Positions 8,809 through 17,847 of a DNA stretch of 57,841 bases are shown piece by piece. The notes beneath the pieces are model-generated. The model made no database searches. It saw nothing but the letters and a program-made list of their open reading frames with translations, and had not been told where the DNA came from. Position 1 is the stretch's first letter. Each line of letters begins with the position of its first letter. The position numbers and the translations under genes were made by a program. The DNA is from an uncultured Eubacteriales bacterium (GTDB lineage Bacteria; Bacillota; Clostridia; Lachnospirales; Lachnospiraceae). The DNA is taken from contig ONFL01000047.1 of NCBI GenBank assembly GCA_900317095.1, positions 1-57,841 of the forward strand, given 5' to 3'.

Positions 8809-9231
8809 TTATGCCAGGGCTCTGCCCAGGTCTGCGCAATCTTCCTTTGCTCCGTCATCGGGTGTGAGATTGCAGATATAGGGCTCTGCTGTCAGGGTGA
8901 TGCCGGCGTCCTTGCATCGGTCTGCCCACAGGCGCATCCATTCGCCGTCTCCCCAGTCATAGGAGCCGAAAAGTACGACTTTCTTGCCGGCCAGCTTTGA
9001 TTCGCAGGCAGAAAATACCGGTTCAAATTCGCTTTCCTCCAATTCCTCTGATCCCATGGCGGGGCATCCCCAGGCCAGTCCGTCGAACTCGTCAACCTTG
9101 TCCGCGCTGAAGTCGGATACGTTAAATACGCTGACGTCCGCGCCGCCCGCCTTTGCTCCTTCAGCGACAGCGTCGGCCATCATCTGTGTATTGCCGGTAC
9201 CGCTCCAGTATACAACTGCAACTTTGCTCAT
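8809..9231 (-). CDS. Short-chain flavodoxin
   Basis: The 140-residue protein has the FMN phosphate loop WSGTGNTQMMA at residues 9-19 and the flavin-flanking loops GCPAMGSEEL and GSYDWGDGEWM. Flavodoxins carry low-potential electrons and often replace ferredoxin when iron is scarce. ATG 9231 is selected because AAAGGAG lies before it. TTGACA (9275-9280, minus strand) with an inverted repeat GTTAG-N6-CTAAC (9254-9269) downstream suggests a repressed promoter, but the -10 hexamer is weak. Confidence 0.93.
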   Translation of the reverse strand: MSKVAVVYWSGTGNTQMMADAVAEGAKAGGADVSVFNVSDFSADKVDEFDGLAWGCPAMGSEELEESEFEPVFSACESKLAGKKVVLFGSYDWGDGEWMRLWADRCKDAGITLTAEPYICNLTPDDGAKEDCADLGRALA

Positions 9232-9553
9232 TTTGTTCTCCTTTCGATACATTGTTAGTTTATGCTAACTTTTATGTCAAAAAAATGTTCTGCCTTGCGG
9301 CAGGATTTCTTAAACATCTTTGGTTTGCGGTTAGTTATATATAACTTTATGCTCTTATGATAACCGCACCTTCTCCCTGTGTCAATGGGAAAGCCATGAG
9401 AATAATTTTCATATGCGGCGTCCCCGCAAGGGCAGTCCCTTGCCGCTGCAGGAAGGCCGTTTTGTCTATAGACAATTCTATATGCTGTGCCTACAATATG
9501 AGCAAGGTTAAATGTATTGCGTTATTTTCTCATCTCTTTCAGGAGGATTTTTT
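9232..9553. other. Divergent control region between flavodoxin and ABC exporter
   Basis: About 320 bp without a gene. It holds the flavodoxin promoter with inverted repeat 9254-9269, a 14-bp perfect palindrome AGTTATATATAACT (9333-9346), a 7-bp hairpin GCAAGGG-CAGT-CCCTTGC (about 9425-9442), and the exporter promoter whose -35 lies in another 14-bp palindrome (9462-9475). Confidence 0.6.
9462..9497 (+). promoter_or_regulatory. ABC exporter promoter with palindromic operator
   Basis: TAGACA (9469-9474) and TACAAT (9492-9497) are 17 bp apart. The perfect 14-bp palindrome TTGTCTATAGACAA (9462-9475) covers the -35 hexamer, so a repressor bound there would block RNA polymerase. The regulator is not evident nearby. 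Confidence 0.65.
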
Positions 9554-11302
9554 ATGGATCGTGATCCCGGCAGAATAGGATCTTATTTCCGCCAGCAATG
9601 GCGGGTGCTCCTTGTCGTGACGGTGACCGGTATCCTTTACAATCTGGGACTGGCGGCCGGCCCCTGGTTTGAAGGACAGATGGTCCAGAAACTGACGGAT
9701 ATCATCGGCGGCCGGGCGCCTGCGGCCCAAATGATCCGCCTTGCCCTGACTTATCTGCTGGTCATCGCCGCCGTGCAGTTTATGCGTTTTCTCAAACGCC
9801 TTTATGTCCGTAAATTCGCCAACCGCACATCTCTGGCCATGAAGCAGACCCTCTACCGCAATCTGCTGGAAGCAGACACAGGGATCGGCAGCGGCGATGC
9901 CATGACCCGGGCTATTTCCGATGTGGATGACTGTGCCGAAGGCATGCGCAAGTTTACAACAGAACTTTTCGACACCGGTGTCGTCATGGCAGCCTATCTG
10001 GCCCTGCTCCTGCACTATGACGTCCGGCTGACCCTGCTCTGTCTGATATTTCCGCCCCTGGCCTGGCTGCTTGCCCAGAAACTGAAGAGGCCGGTCAGCT
10101 CAGCCGCCTCTGAAGCAAAGCAGTCAGCAGGCAGACTGGCCGATGCCTCTCTGAACAGGACGGCTCTGACCCGCACCTGGCGGATCTTCGGTCTGGAAAG
10201 CCGACGCAATGCCCTTTATGAAAATGTTCTGGCCGATTATGAGCACCGGCAGATCCGGTCCGGCATCCTGACCAGCTCTGCCGAGCCTGTCTACTTTATC
10301 ATCTCATCAGTCAGCCTGATCCTCATCATCTGGCTCGGCGGCCGCAACGTGCTGGGGACCGGCTGGACGGACTGGGATATAGCCGCCTTTTCAGCTTTTC
10401 TGGCCTGTTTCACCCGTCTGGCAACAAAATCATCCCATGTGGGCAAGCTTTTCGGGGCTGTGCAGAAGGCCCGGGTTTCCTGGGAACGGATCCGGCCCTT
10501 CATGAAAAATATACATCTAAAAGAAGAAAAAACTGCTCCTGCCGGGCCGCTGCTGGTGGAAAGTCTCTCTATAGATAGACTTTCAGGCAGCGGCAGAATG
10601 TTTGAAAAAGTCAGCTTTCAGGCACAGCCCGGTCAGATCATCGGGATCACCGGCCCGGTATCCAGCGGCAAGACCTCCCTGGGTCTGGCTCTGCTGGGCT
10701 GTCTCCCCTTTACCGGCACTGTCAGCCTGGCCGGCAGAAATATGGATCAGTTCCGGGATGCAGGGCTTTCCTGGGCTTCCTGGCTGGGGCATGACCCCCT
10801 GCTGCTTTCTGCCTCCATAGAAGACAACATCATGCTGGGACAGCAGCACACGGAAGCGGAGCTGGCGCGGCTGCTGGAACTGGTCTGCCTGGACCGGGAA
10901 GTCTCTGCCATGGAGAACGGCATCCGCACCAGGGTCGGCGAGGGCGGTGTCCGCCTGTCCGGCGGCCAGCAGGCAAGACTGGCCCTGGCAAGGGCGCTGG
11001 CCCATCCCCGTCCCCTGCTGATCCTCGATGATCCTTTCTCCGCAGTGGACGCAGCGACAGAAGATGCCCTTATGGCAAATCTCCGGCAGTGCTGCAGCGG
11101 CCGCGTCGTCCTGCTGATATCACACCGTCTGGGGCATTTCCCCGAGACAGACGCTGTCCTCTACCTGGAGCCGGCCTCTTCCCTCTCCGGGGATCCCGCT
11201 GACGGCAGCCATTTTGGAACCCATCAGGAACTGCTGGCCTACTGCGCCGGCTACCGCAGGCTGTGGGAACTGGCGGCTGAGGGAACGGAGGTGCGGTCAT
11301 GA
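9554..11302 (+). CDS. ABC exporter half-transporter, subunit with degenerate Walker B
   Basis: The 582-residue protein has six membrane helices (about residues 15-310) and an ATPase domain. Walker A is GPVSSGKTS, the signature is LSGGQ, and Walker B is LLILDDP, with Asp where the catalytic Glu normally stands; the switch His is kept (SHRLG). Half-transporters like this pair with a partner to form a heterodimeric exporter of lipids, drugs or peptides. ATG 9554 follows AGGAGG at the right distance. The partner gene overlaps its stop by 4 bases. The LDDP/LSHGQ complementarity with that partner shows they form one transporter with a single fully active ATP site. Confidence 0.93.
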   Translation: MDRDPGRIGSYFRQQWRVLLVVTVTGILYNLGLAAGPWFEGQMVQKLTDIIGGRAPAAQMIRLALTYLLVIAAVQFMRFLKRLYVRKFANRTSLAMKQTLYRNLLEADTGIGSGDAMTRAISDVDDCAEGMRKFTTELFDTGVVMAAYLALLLHYDVRLTLLCLIFPPLAWLLAQKLKRPVSSAASEAKQSAGRLADASLNRTALTRTWRIFGLESRRNALYENVLADYEHRQIRSGILTSSAEPVYFIISSVSLILIIWLGGRNVLGTGWTDWDIAAFSAFLACFTRLATKSSHVGKLFGAVQKARVSWERIRPFMKNIHLKEEKTAPAGPLLVESLSIDRLSGSGRMFEKVSFQAQPGQIIGITGPVSSGKTSLGLALLGCLPFTGTVSLAGRNMDQFRDAGLSWASWLGHDPLLLSASIEDNIMLGQQHTEAELARLLELVCLDREVSAMENGIRTRVGEGGVRLSGGQQARLALARALAHPRPLLILDDPFSAVDAATEDALMANLRQCCSGRVVLLISHRLGHFPETDAVLYLEPASSLSGDPADGSHFGTHQELLAYCAGYRRLWELAAEGTEVRS

Positions 11303-12939
11303 AAAGTCTCTTTCTGCATATCAGTAAAAAACACCTGGGTCTGACCCTGCTGCTGGCCCTGGTCATTGCCGCCAGGACCGCCTCTTCCCTGATTCCGCCC
11401 ATTATCCTGGGCCGGATCGTCGATGCCCTGGCCGGCACAGGCTCTTCCAGTGCTCTGCCCGGCGGCGGGCTTGTCCTGGCAGGAACCATGTATTTTGCCC
11501 TGCTGGCCCTTTCCCGGCTGCTGGAGGCTCTGCAGGAAGCGGCCATCACCATCTGGGGCGAAAAAATGACCCACGGCATCCGCAGCGCCATGGCCGGGAA
11601 ACTGGGCCGTCTTCCCATGACATATTTTACTGAACATGATTCCGGGACGGTCAGCTCTCTCTTCGTAAATGACGTGGATACCCTGGAGGATCTTTTTTCC
11701 TCGGGCGTCATCAGCATGGCGGCCGACCTGGCTTCCATCGCCGGTATTCTTGTCGTGATTGCCGGCAGAAGCCGCGGCTTATTTCTGATGCTGCTTGCCG
11801 CCCTGCCCCTGCTCTGGCTTTTCACCCTGCATGTCCAGAAAAGGACCCTGGCGGCTCAGCTGGACCAGCGCCGGGCTGTGGCCGACTTAAACAGCCAGAT
11901 CCCCGAGACCCTGACCCGGCTGCTCCCTGTCCGCCTCTTCCATGCTTCCCCCTACATGGAAGACCGCTACAGGCAGGCCTGCCGGCGCAGTTTTTCCGCC
12001 AGTGAACGCACGAACTTCTATGATTCAGTCTACTCTCCTGTCATTTTGCTGTGTCAGGCAGTCCTTACGGCTCTGATGATGATATTTGCGGCACAAAGCG
12101 GCGCCCTGCGGTCATTCTTCGGCATCAGCGCCGGCACAGCTGTCACCTGCATCGCCTACATAGGCCAGGTCTTCACCCCGCTGGCCGACATCGGCATGGA
12201 GATCCAGAACATCCAGTCAGCTATGGCGGGGGCCAGGCGGATCAGCGATTTTCTGGGAGAGCCGGAGAAAGAGGGCGGACCGGCAGCGGCGGACTCTTGC
12301 TGCAGCGCCCCGGCTGTCTGCATCCGGCAGATGACATTTGCCTATCCCGGGCAGGCTCCGGTCTTCTCGAACTTTTCCCTTGACCTTAAAGAGGGGGAAC
12401 GGCTGCTGATCACCGGCCGGACAGGCGCCGGCAAAAGCACTCTGTTCAAGCTGATCCTGGGGCTTTATCCGCCGGATCAGGGGCAGATACTTCTGTTAGG
12501 CCAGGAGGCCTGTACTGTTGCGGAGAAAGACCGGCGCCGGCTCTTCGGCTGCGTAGAACAGAATTTCACCCTGATCCCCGGCGACATTTTTGAACAGATC
12601 TCCATGGGCGATGAACGGGTAAGCGAGCAGGAGGCCTGGGACGCTCTGGAAACCGCCGGTCTTGCCGATACAGTCCGGGCTCTTCCCGGCGGCCTGCATG
12701 CCCCCTGTACGTCCGAAAGCCTTTCCCACGGCCAGTTCCAGCTGCTGTCCATTGCCCGCGCCATCGTGCTGGATCCCCGGCTCCTGCTTCTGGATGAGAT
12801 GAGTTCCGGTCTGGACGCCGCCACGGAAAAGGCTCTGTTGGCCGCGCTGAATAAAGCTGCCCGCGGCCGCACTGTTCTGTCTATATCCCATAGGGCTTCT
12901 GCAGCTCTGGGAGCCGGCAGGACGCTCCATCTGCAATAG
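11299..12939 (+). CDS. ABC exporter half-transporter, subunit with canonical Walker B
   Basis: The 546-residue partner has six membrane helices and an ATPase domain with Walker A GRTGAGKST, Walker B LLLLDEM (catalytic Glu present) and switch His (SISHRAS). Its signature is LSHGQ instead of LSGGQ. In known heterodimers such as TM287/288, the degenerate site combines the subunit lacking the Walker B Glu with the partner's altered signature, exactly as here. The start codon overlaps the previous stop (ATG within 4 bases), which couples translation. No substrate can be assigned from sequence. Confidence 0.93.
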   Translation: MKSLFLHISKKHLGLTLLLALVIAARTASSLIPPIILGRIVDALAGTGSSSALPGGGLVLAGTMYFALLALSRLLEALQEAAITIWGEKMTHGIRSAMAGKLGRLPMTYFTEHDSGTVSSLFVNDVDTLEDLFSSGVISMAADLASIAGILVVIAGRSRGLFLMLLAALPLLWLFTLHVQKRTLAAQLDQRRAVADLNSQIPETLTRLLPVRLFHASPYMEDRYRQACRRSFSASERTNFYDSVYSPVILLCQAVLTALMMIFAAQSGALRSFFGISAGTAVTCIAYIGQVFTPLADIGMEIQNIQSAMAGARRISDFLGEPEKEGGPAAADSCCSAPAVCIRQMTFAYPGQAPVFSNFSLDLKEGERLLITGRTGAGKSTLFKLILGLYPPDQGQILLLGQEACTVAEKDRRRLFGCVEQNFTLIPGDIFEQISMGDERVSEQEAWDALETAGLADTVRALPGGLHAPCTSESLSHGQFQLLSIARAIVLDPRLLLLDEMSSGLDAATEKALLAALNKAARGRTVLSISHRASAALGAGRTLHLQ

Positions 12940-12941
12940 GG

Positions 12942-13079
12942 AAAAAATAGCCCGGCCTATATCAGCCGGGCTGTGACCAATATCCTGCATTCATGTGCAG
13001 GGCATGAGGAGGTCCAAAAGTTATACCAGAAACAATTCTATGACAAATACCGTCGTGCCTTGAAGTAGTTTTCTTTGTG
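12942..13079 (-). ncRNA. Candidate small RNA antisense to the gap between ABC exporter and alcohol dehydrogenase
   Basis: On the minus strand, a TATAAT box (13086-13091) with TTTACT 16 bp upstream begins a stretch of about 140 bases. It ends in a GC-rich hairpin AGCCCGGC/GCCGGGCT (12949-12972) followed by ATTTTTT, a convincing intrinsic terminator. No open reading frame with a ribosome site lies inside, and no minus-strand gene follows. The RNA contains a CCTGCA-N6-TGCAGG hairpin, and its start (GACCA) can pair with TGGTC near the end. I could not match it to 6S, SRP or tmRNA. Confidence 0.42.
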
Positions 13080-13098
13080 GTCTCCATTATAACAGGCA

Positions 13099-13128
13099 TT
13101 TACAAAAAGTAAATTTAATGTTTATAAT
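13099..13128 (+). promoter_or_regulatory. Promoter of the iron-dependent alcohol dehydrogenase
   Basis: TTTACA (13099-13104) and TATAAT (13123-13128) with 18-bp spacing lie 45 bases before the start codon. The region also overlaps the start of the candidate antisense RNA. Confidence 0.6.
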
Positions 13129-13172
13129 AGTATGATAAGTAATTTCGATTTATAATAAGGAGGATTCCCATC

Positions 13173-14354
13173 ATGAGTTTTCATTTTCATGTACCGGTAG
13201 ACCTTTATTTCGGCTGCGGACAGCTCTCCCACCTGCACGAGATGGACCTGCCCGGCAGGCATGCCTTTATCGTCATCAGCAATGGCAGATCCACCCGCGC
13301 CAACGGCTACCTGGACAGGGTTCAGAAGGAACTGGAGCTGGCCGGCGTCGATTATCAGGTATTCGACAAGGTCAGCGCCAACCCCTTAAAAGCCACCATC
13401 GAGGAAGGAGCCAGGCTCTTTAATGAATCCGGCAGCGACTTCATAGTTGCCCTGGGCGGCGGCAGCGTCCTGGACGCCGCCAAGGCTATGGCCTTTCTGG
13501 CGCCCCAGCCCAGCGATGATCTCTGGGATTACGCGGGCGGCGCCACCGGAAAGGGCCTTCCTCTGGAGAAGCCCTGCGCTCCCTGGATCGCCATCACCAC
13601 CACTGCCGGTACCGGCAGTGAAGTTGACAAGGCCAGCGTGGTCACAAACCCCGATACAAAGGAGAAAATCGGCATCGGCTCCACCGGCGGCGACTCCATT
13701 TTCGCCCGCATCGCCATCGTTGACCCCGAGCTCATGGTCAGCGTACCGCCTGCCTTTACGGCTTACCAGGGCTTTGACGCCCTCTTCCACGCCATGGAAG
13801 GCTATCTTTCCAAGAAGAACAATGTCTACGGGGAGATGGTACAGCGTACAGCCATCGAGAATATAGCCAGATACCTGCCCCGGGCCGTCAAAGACGGGAA
13901 GGATATAGAAGCCCGGGAGGGAGTCGCCCTGGCAAATACCCTCAGCGGCTATTCCATGATGGTTTCCTCCAATATAGGCGAACACGCCATGGAGCACGCC
14001 CTCAGCGCCATGCACCCGCAGCTGGCGCACGGAGCCGGCCTGATCATGATCTCCCGGGAATATTTTACATTTTACGCGGAAAATCACCTCGCCGATGACC
14101 GCCTGGTCAGCCTGGCCCGCTTCCTGGGCAAAGCGGACGCGGCAGATCCCATGGACTGCGTAAGGGCTCTGGTTGACCTGCAGAAGGCCTGCGGTGTTGA
14201 CGGCCTGAAGATGAGTGATTACGGTATTACGAGAGAGGAACTGCCGGAAACCGCACAGCTGGCCCTGGATACCAACGAACGGCTGCTGACAAATGACCGC
14301 CACCATCTGACCTGCGAAGAGATCCTGGCTATCTACGAAAAGTCCTACCGCTAG
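13173..14354 (+). CDS. Iron-containing (group III) alcohol dehydrogenase
   Basis: The 393-residue enzyme carries the NAD(P) loop ALGGGSVLDAAKA and the metal-binding segment of family III: GFDALFHAMEGYLS and HAMEHALSAMHPQLAHGAG, supplying the conserved His ligands. It probably reduces aldehydes such as butyraldehyde to alcohols to regenerate NAD(P)+ in fermentation. AAGGAGG precedes ATG. The LysR gene begins 3 bases after the stop, a strong hint that the regulator controls or responds to this enzyme's substrate. Confidence 0.93.
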   Translation: MSFHFHVPVDLYFGCGQLSHLHEMDLPGRHAFIVISNGRSTRANGYLDRVQKELELAGVDYQVFDKVSANPLKATIEEGARLFNESGSDFIVALGGGSVLDAAKAMAFLAPQPSDDLWDYAGGATGKGLPLEKPCAPWIAITTTAGTGSEVDKASVVTNPDTKEKIGIGSTGGDSIFARIAIVDPELMVSVPPAFTAYQGFDALFHAMEGYLSKKNNVYGEMVQRTAIENIARYLPRAVKDGKDIEAREGVALANTLSGYSMMVSSNIGEHAMEHALSAMHPQLAHGAGLIMISREYFTFYAENHLADDRLVSLARFLGKADAADPMDCVRALVDLQKACGVDGLKMSDYGITREELPETAQLALDTNERLLTNDRHHLTCEEILAIYEKSYR

Positions 14355-14357
14355 GCC

Positions 14358-15251
14358 ATGGTCTCCCGTTACGGCATATTCTGTACAGTCATAGAAACCG
14401 GGAACTTCACCCGCGCTGCCCGGCAGCTGGGCTATTCCGAAAGTTCAGTCAGCCAGTCCGTAAAAGCCCTGGAAAGGGAGATGGGCGTCACCCTCATAGA
14501 CCGCAAAAAGAGCGGCCTGAATCTGACAGAGGACGGGAAGCAGTTCTACCCCTACCTTCTTTCTGTATACAACGCAGAAAAAGCCCTGGAGCAGAAGCGG
14601 CTGGAAGTCGAAGGCCTGGAAAACAGCACCATCCGGCTGGGAACATTTACGGGGATCAGCCGCACGATCCTGCCCGGCCTGATAAGCGGTTTTCAGAAGG
14701 AATACCCCTCTGCCTCCTTTGAGCTGCGCCAGGGGGAATATACCAGCATAGCGCAGGCCGTCCGCGACGGCAGCGCCGACCTGGGCTTTGTCATCGCCCG
14801 CGCCGCCGGCGGCCTCAAGACCCAGATCCTCTACAAGGAAGAAATGATGGCTGTGCTGCCGCCCGGCAGCCGGCCGGGCAGGATGTCTGCCATGACCCTG
14901 GAGCAGCTGGCCCGGGCTCCTTTCATCCTCCTGGGAGAAGGTGAACAAAGTGTGGCCCTGCAGGCCTTCGAAGCTGCAGGTCTGCAGCCGCATATCCGTT
15001 ATACGGTCATGGACGACTACACCATTATGGCCATGGTCCGCCAGGGCATGGGTGTCTCCATGCTTTACCGGAGCGTTCTGGAGGGCTGCGGCCGCGATCT
15101 GACTATCCTGCCCATAGAGGACCCGCCGGTCCGCAGCGTCTGCCTGGCCTGGAACAACAGCCAGACGCTGTCTCTGGCAGCCAGAAAATTTGCGCACTAC
15201 ATTCTCAGCCACGGGCAGGATCTGCAGCTGCCCGGCAGGGCATGGAACTGA
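14358..15251 (+). CDS. LysR-family transcriptional regulator
   Basis: The 297-residue protein has the classic N-terminal winged helix-turn-helix ([27 protein letters not shown], about residues 16-40) and a periplasmic-binding-protein-like effector domain. It starts 3 bases after the alcohol dehydrogenase stop and has no separate ribosome site, so it is translated by coupling. The co-ordinate arrangement, rather than the usual divergent one, implies that it controls other promoters or its own operon promoter. Confidence 0.93.
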   Translation: MVSRYGIFCTVIETGNFTRAARQLGYSESSVSQSVKALEREMGVTLIDRKKSGLNLTEDGKQFYPYLLSVYNAEKALEQKRLEVEGLENSTIRLGTFTGISRTILPGLISGFQKEYPSASFELRQGEYTSIAQAVRDGSADLGFVIARAAGGLKTQILYKEEMMAVLPPGSRPGRMSAMTLEQLARAPFILLGEGEQSVALQAFEAAGLQPHIRYTVMDDYTIMAMVRQGMGVSMLYRSVLEGCGRDLTILPIEDPPVRSVCLAWNNSQTLSLAARKFAHYILSHGQDLQLPGRAWN

Positions 15252-15287
15252 CTTTTCCCGGTTCCCGGCCAGAAAAGTCCCGTTTTT

Positions 15288-15329
15288 GTTGCATATGCAA
15301 CGGAAACAGGGCTTTTTCTTTTCTATAAT
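15288..15329 (+). promoter_or_regulatory. Activator-type promoter of hcp
   Basis: A perfect 14-bp palindrome GTTGCATATGCAAC (15288-15301) lies upstream of TATAAT (15324-15329). No good -35 hexamer is present. The palindrome centre is about 41 bp before the predicted start, the position used by Crp/Fnr-type class II activators. Confidence 0.6.
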
Positions 15330-15408
15330 GCACTTGTGTTCGATAGATGGTGACACAAAACAGGAATTACAAATATTCAATGAGCTTTTTATAAACGGAG
15401 GTATTATC

Positions 15409-17052
15409 ATGGAGAACAAGATGTTCTGTTATCAGTGTCAGGAAACTGCCGGATGCAAGGGCTGCACCATGTCCGGCGTCTGTGGAAAGAAACCCGATGT
15501 GGCAGCTATGCAGGATCTGCTGATCTACGCAACCAAGGGACTGTCCGCTGTGACGACCCAGCTGCGCAAGGAAGGCAAAGAGGTCGGCAAGGACGTCAAC
15601 CATCTGGTCAGCGTAAATCTTTTCACGACCATCACCAACGCCAACTTCGATAAGGAAGCGATCATTGCCAGGATCAAGGAGACCCTGGAGGTAAAGGAAA
15701 ATCTTCTGGCACAGGTAAAAGACGCCTCTGTTCTGCCCGCCGCAGCTGTATGGAACGGCAGCGAGGATACATTCGAGGCAAAGGCTGCATCTGACGAGGT
15801 CGGCGTCCTTTCCACAAAGGATGAAGACATCCGCTCCCTGCGCGAGCTGATCACCTACGGACTCAAGGGTCTGGCTGCCTATACTAAGCATGCCAATGCT
15901 CTTCTGGAAGATGATCCTGAGACAGACGCCTTCCTGCAGGAAGCGCTGGCAAAGACTCTGGATGACTCCCTTACTGTAGACGACCTGGTTGCCCTGACCC
16001 TGGAGACAGGTAAATACGGCGTAAACGGCATGGCCCTGCTGGACAAGGCCAACACCCAGGCTTACGGCAATCCTGAGATCACAAAGGTCAACATCGGCGT
16101 CGGCAAGAACCCCGGCATCCTGATCTCCGGCCACGACCTTAAGGATCTGGAAATGCTGCTGGAGCAGACCCAGGGAACCGGCGTTGACGTCTATACCCAC
16201 AGCGAGATGCTGCCGGCCCACTACTATCCGGCATTTAAGAAATATCCCAACTTTGTCGGCAACTACGGCAACGCATGGTGGAAGCAGAAGGAAGAGTTCG
16301 AGAGCTTCAACGGCCCCATCCTCATGACCACCAATTGCATCGTTCCTCCTAAGGATTCCTATAAGGACCGCCTCTTCACCACCGGCGCCGCAGGTTATCC
16401 CGGATGTAAGCATATAGACGGCGCTTACGGCGAAAAGAAGGATTTCTCCGAGATCATAGAGCTTGCTAAGAAGTGCCCGGCTCCGACGCAGATAGAGCAG
16501 GGCGAGATCGTAGGCGGATTCGCGCATGAACAGGTATTTGCCCTGGCAGACACCATCGTTGACGCCGTAAAGAGCGGCGCCATCAAACGCTTCTTCGTCA
16601 TGGCAGGCTGCGACGGCCGTCAGAAATCCAGAGAATACTATGCTGACTTCGCAAAGGCCCTGCCTAAGGATACCGTGATCCTGACCGCCGGCTGCGCAAA
16701 GTACAAATACAACAAGCTTGACCTGGGCGATATCGGCGGTGTACCCAGAGTTCTCGACGCAGGCCAGTGCAACGACTCCTACTCCCTGGCCCTGATCGCC
16801 CTCAAGCTCAAGGAAGTCTTCGGCCTTGATGATATAAACGACCTGCCCATTTCCTTCAACATAGCCTGGTATGAGCAGAAGGCTGTCATCGTTCTGCTGG
16901 CCCTCCTTTACCTGGGCGTGAAGAACATTCACCTTGGACCGACCCTGCCTGCCTTCCTTTCCCCGAATGTGGCAAATGTCCTCGTTCAGAACTTCGGGAT
17001 CGCCGGTATCGGAACCGTAGAGGATGACATTAAGCTCTTCATGGGCGAATGA
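15409..17052 (+). CDS. hcp: Hybrid cluster protein (hydroxylamine reductase)
   Basis: The 547-residue protein has the N-terminal Fe-S motif C7-x2-C10-x8-C19-x5-C25 and hybrid-cluster ligands in segments such as [25 protein letters not shown] and [10 protein letters not shown]. Hcp reduces hydroxylamine in vitro and acts on nitric oxide or as a nitrosylase in vivo, in anaerobes under nitrosative stress. ATG 15409 follows ACGGAGG; an open stretch upstream belongs to the LysR end. It is monocistronic, with a putative activator palindrome upstream and a terminator just after. Confidence 0.96.
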   Translation: MENKMFCYQCQETAGCKGCTMSGVCGKKPDVAAMQDLLIYATKGLSAVTTQLRKEGKEVGKDVNHLVSVNLFTTITNANFDKEAIIARIKETLEVKENLLAQVKDASVLPAAAVWNGSEDTFEAKAASDEVGVLSTKDEDIRSLRELITYGLKGLAAYTKHANALLEDDPETDAFLQEALAKTLDDSLTVDDLVALTLETGKYGVNGMALLDKANTQAYGNPEITKVNIGVGKNPGILISGHDLKDLEMLLEQTQGTGVDVYTHSEMLPAHYYPAFKKYPNFVGNYGNAWWKQKEEFESFNGPILMTTNCIVPPKDSYKDRLFTTGAAGYPGCKHIDGAYGEKKDFSEIIELAKKCPAPTQIEQGEIVGGFAHEQVFALADTIVDAVKSGAIKRFFVMAGCDGRQKSREYYADFAKALPKDTVILTAGCAKYKYNKLDLGDIGGVPRVLDAGQCNDSYSLALIALKLKEVFGLDDINDLPISFNIAWYEQKAVIVLLALLYLGVKNIHLGPTLPAFLSPNVANVLVQNFGIAGIGTVEDDIKLFMGE

Positions 17053-17099
17053 TAAATATTTGAGAACCTCCTATTTGGTTAGATGATAATACCCCACAA

Positions 17100-17133
17100 A
17101 AAGGGCTCCGCTTCTTGCATGGCGGGGCCCTTT
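17100..17133. terminator. Intrinsic terminator between hcp and GNAT gene
   Basis: A 12-bp stem (17100-17111 with 17122-17133, one wobble) with A-rich and T-rich flanks can serve both convergent genes. Confidence 0.8.
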
Positions 17134-17145
17134 ATCTATCCTGCG

Positions 17146-17829
17146 TCAGAAGGTAAGCCGCATCTGATACCAGACGACATTTCCATGAACGGATTCCGAA
17201 ACTCCCTCATTCTGGAATCCGAATTTTGAATAAAACGGGATCAGCCGTTCTTTACAGGTGAGCACGATCCCTTTTCTGTGCTCTTTCCCGGCATCGCTGA
17301 TCACCTGCCGCAGCAATATGCCGGTATAGCCCTGCTTTCTGTACCGGGGATCAGTGACCACTGAAAAAATCATCTGCCAGTCACCCTCCGCGTCATGCAT
17401 CTGAGGCTGATCATACATCTCGTCTGTCAGATCTTTCTCCATTGTGGCAAAGCCATTCACAAAGGCGGTTATCTGACCATTATCCGATTCCAGCAGCCAG
17501 AAATGGTCGGGGTAATATTGAAGCCGTCCTTCAAGGCTCTGCCTGGAAGCGCCTTCCGCGGCAGGATAGGAGGCAGCTTCAATCTCTGCCAGCCTGTCCA
17601 GATCCTGCATATTCGCATGCCGTATCCTCATCCTATCTCCTCCTGATCTTAAAATCTCCTGTCCTGCTCTTTCCTTATTCATGATGACAGCCGTTCTCTC
17701 CGCAGCTGCCGCCGTCATGGTGTCCGCAGTCTCCGCCCCCATGATGACTGCATTCAACATTGGGATCATATGCAAGAGTGCCCTCGAGAAGCCTGCCCAC
17801 TGCCTGATCTTTTCCTGTCTACCGGCCAA
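17146..17829 (-). CDS. GNAT acetyltransferase with 66-residue N-terminal extension
   Basis: The acetyltransferase core starts at MRIRHANMQDLDRLAEIE and has the acetyl-CoA loop RYRKQGYTGILL and the closing FYSKFGFQNEG. Two starts are possible. TTG 17829 has GGAGG at 7-base spacing and gives 227 residues; ATG 17631 has AGGAGG at 7-base spacing and gives the plain 161-residue enzyme. The frame is open through both. The extension contains a helix that faintly resembles the first helix of a MarR-type regulator, so it could be a deleted regulator fused in frame; this is speculative. The promoter is flanked by twin operators. Confidence 0.75.
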   Translation of the reverse strand: MAGRQEKIRQWAGFSRALLHMIPMLNAVIMGAETADTMTAAAAERTAVIMNKERAGQEILRSGGDRMRIRHANMQDLDRLAEIEAASYPAAEGASRQSLEGRLQYYPDHFWLLESDNGQITAFVNGFATMEKDLTDEMYDQPQMHDAEGDWQMIFSVVTDPRYRKQGYTGILLRQVISDAGKEHRKGIVLTCKERLIPFYSKFGFQNEGVSESVHGNVVWYQMRLTF

Positions 17830-17847
17830 TTTTTCGCCTCCTTTTTC

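Noticed and set aside
15367-16932. 521-codon open frame antisense to hcp
   Set aside because: It mirrors a clear gene, has no ribosome site and no recognisable domain; GC-rich coding DNA often leaves the antisense open.
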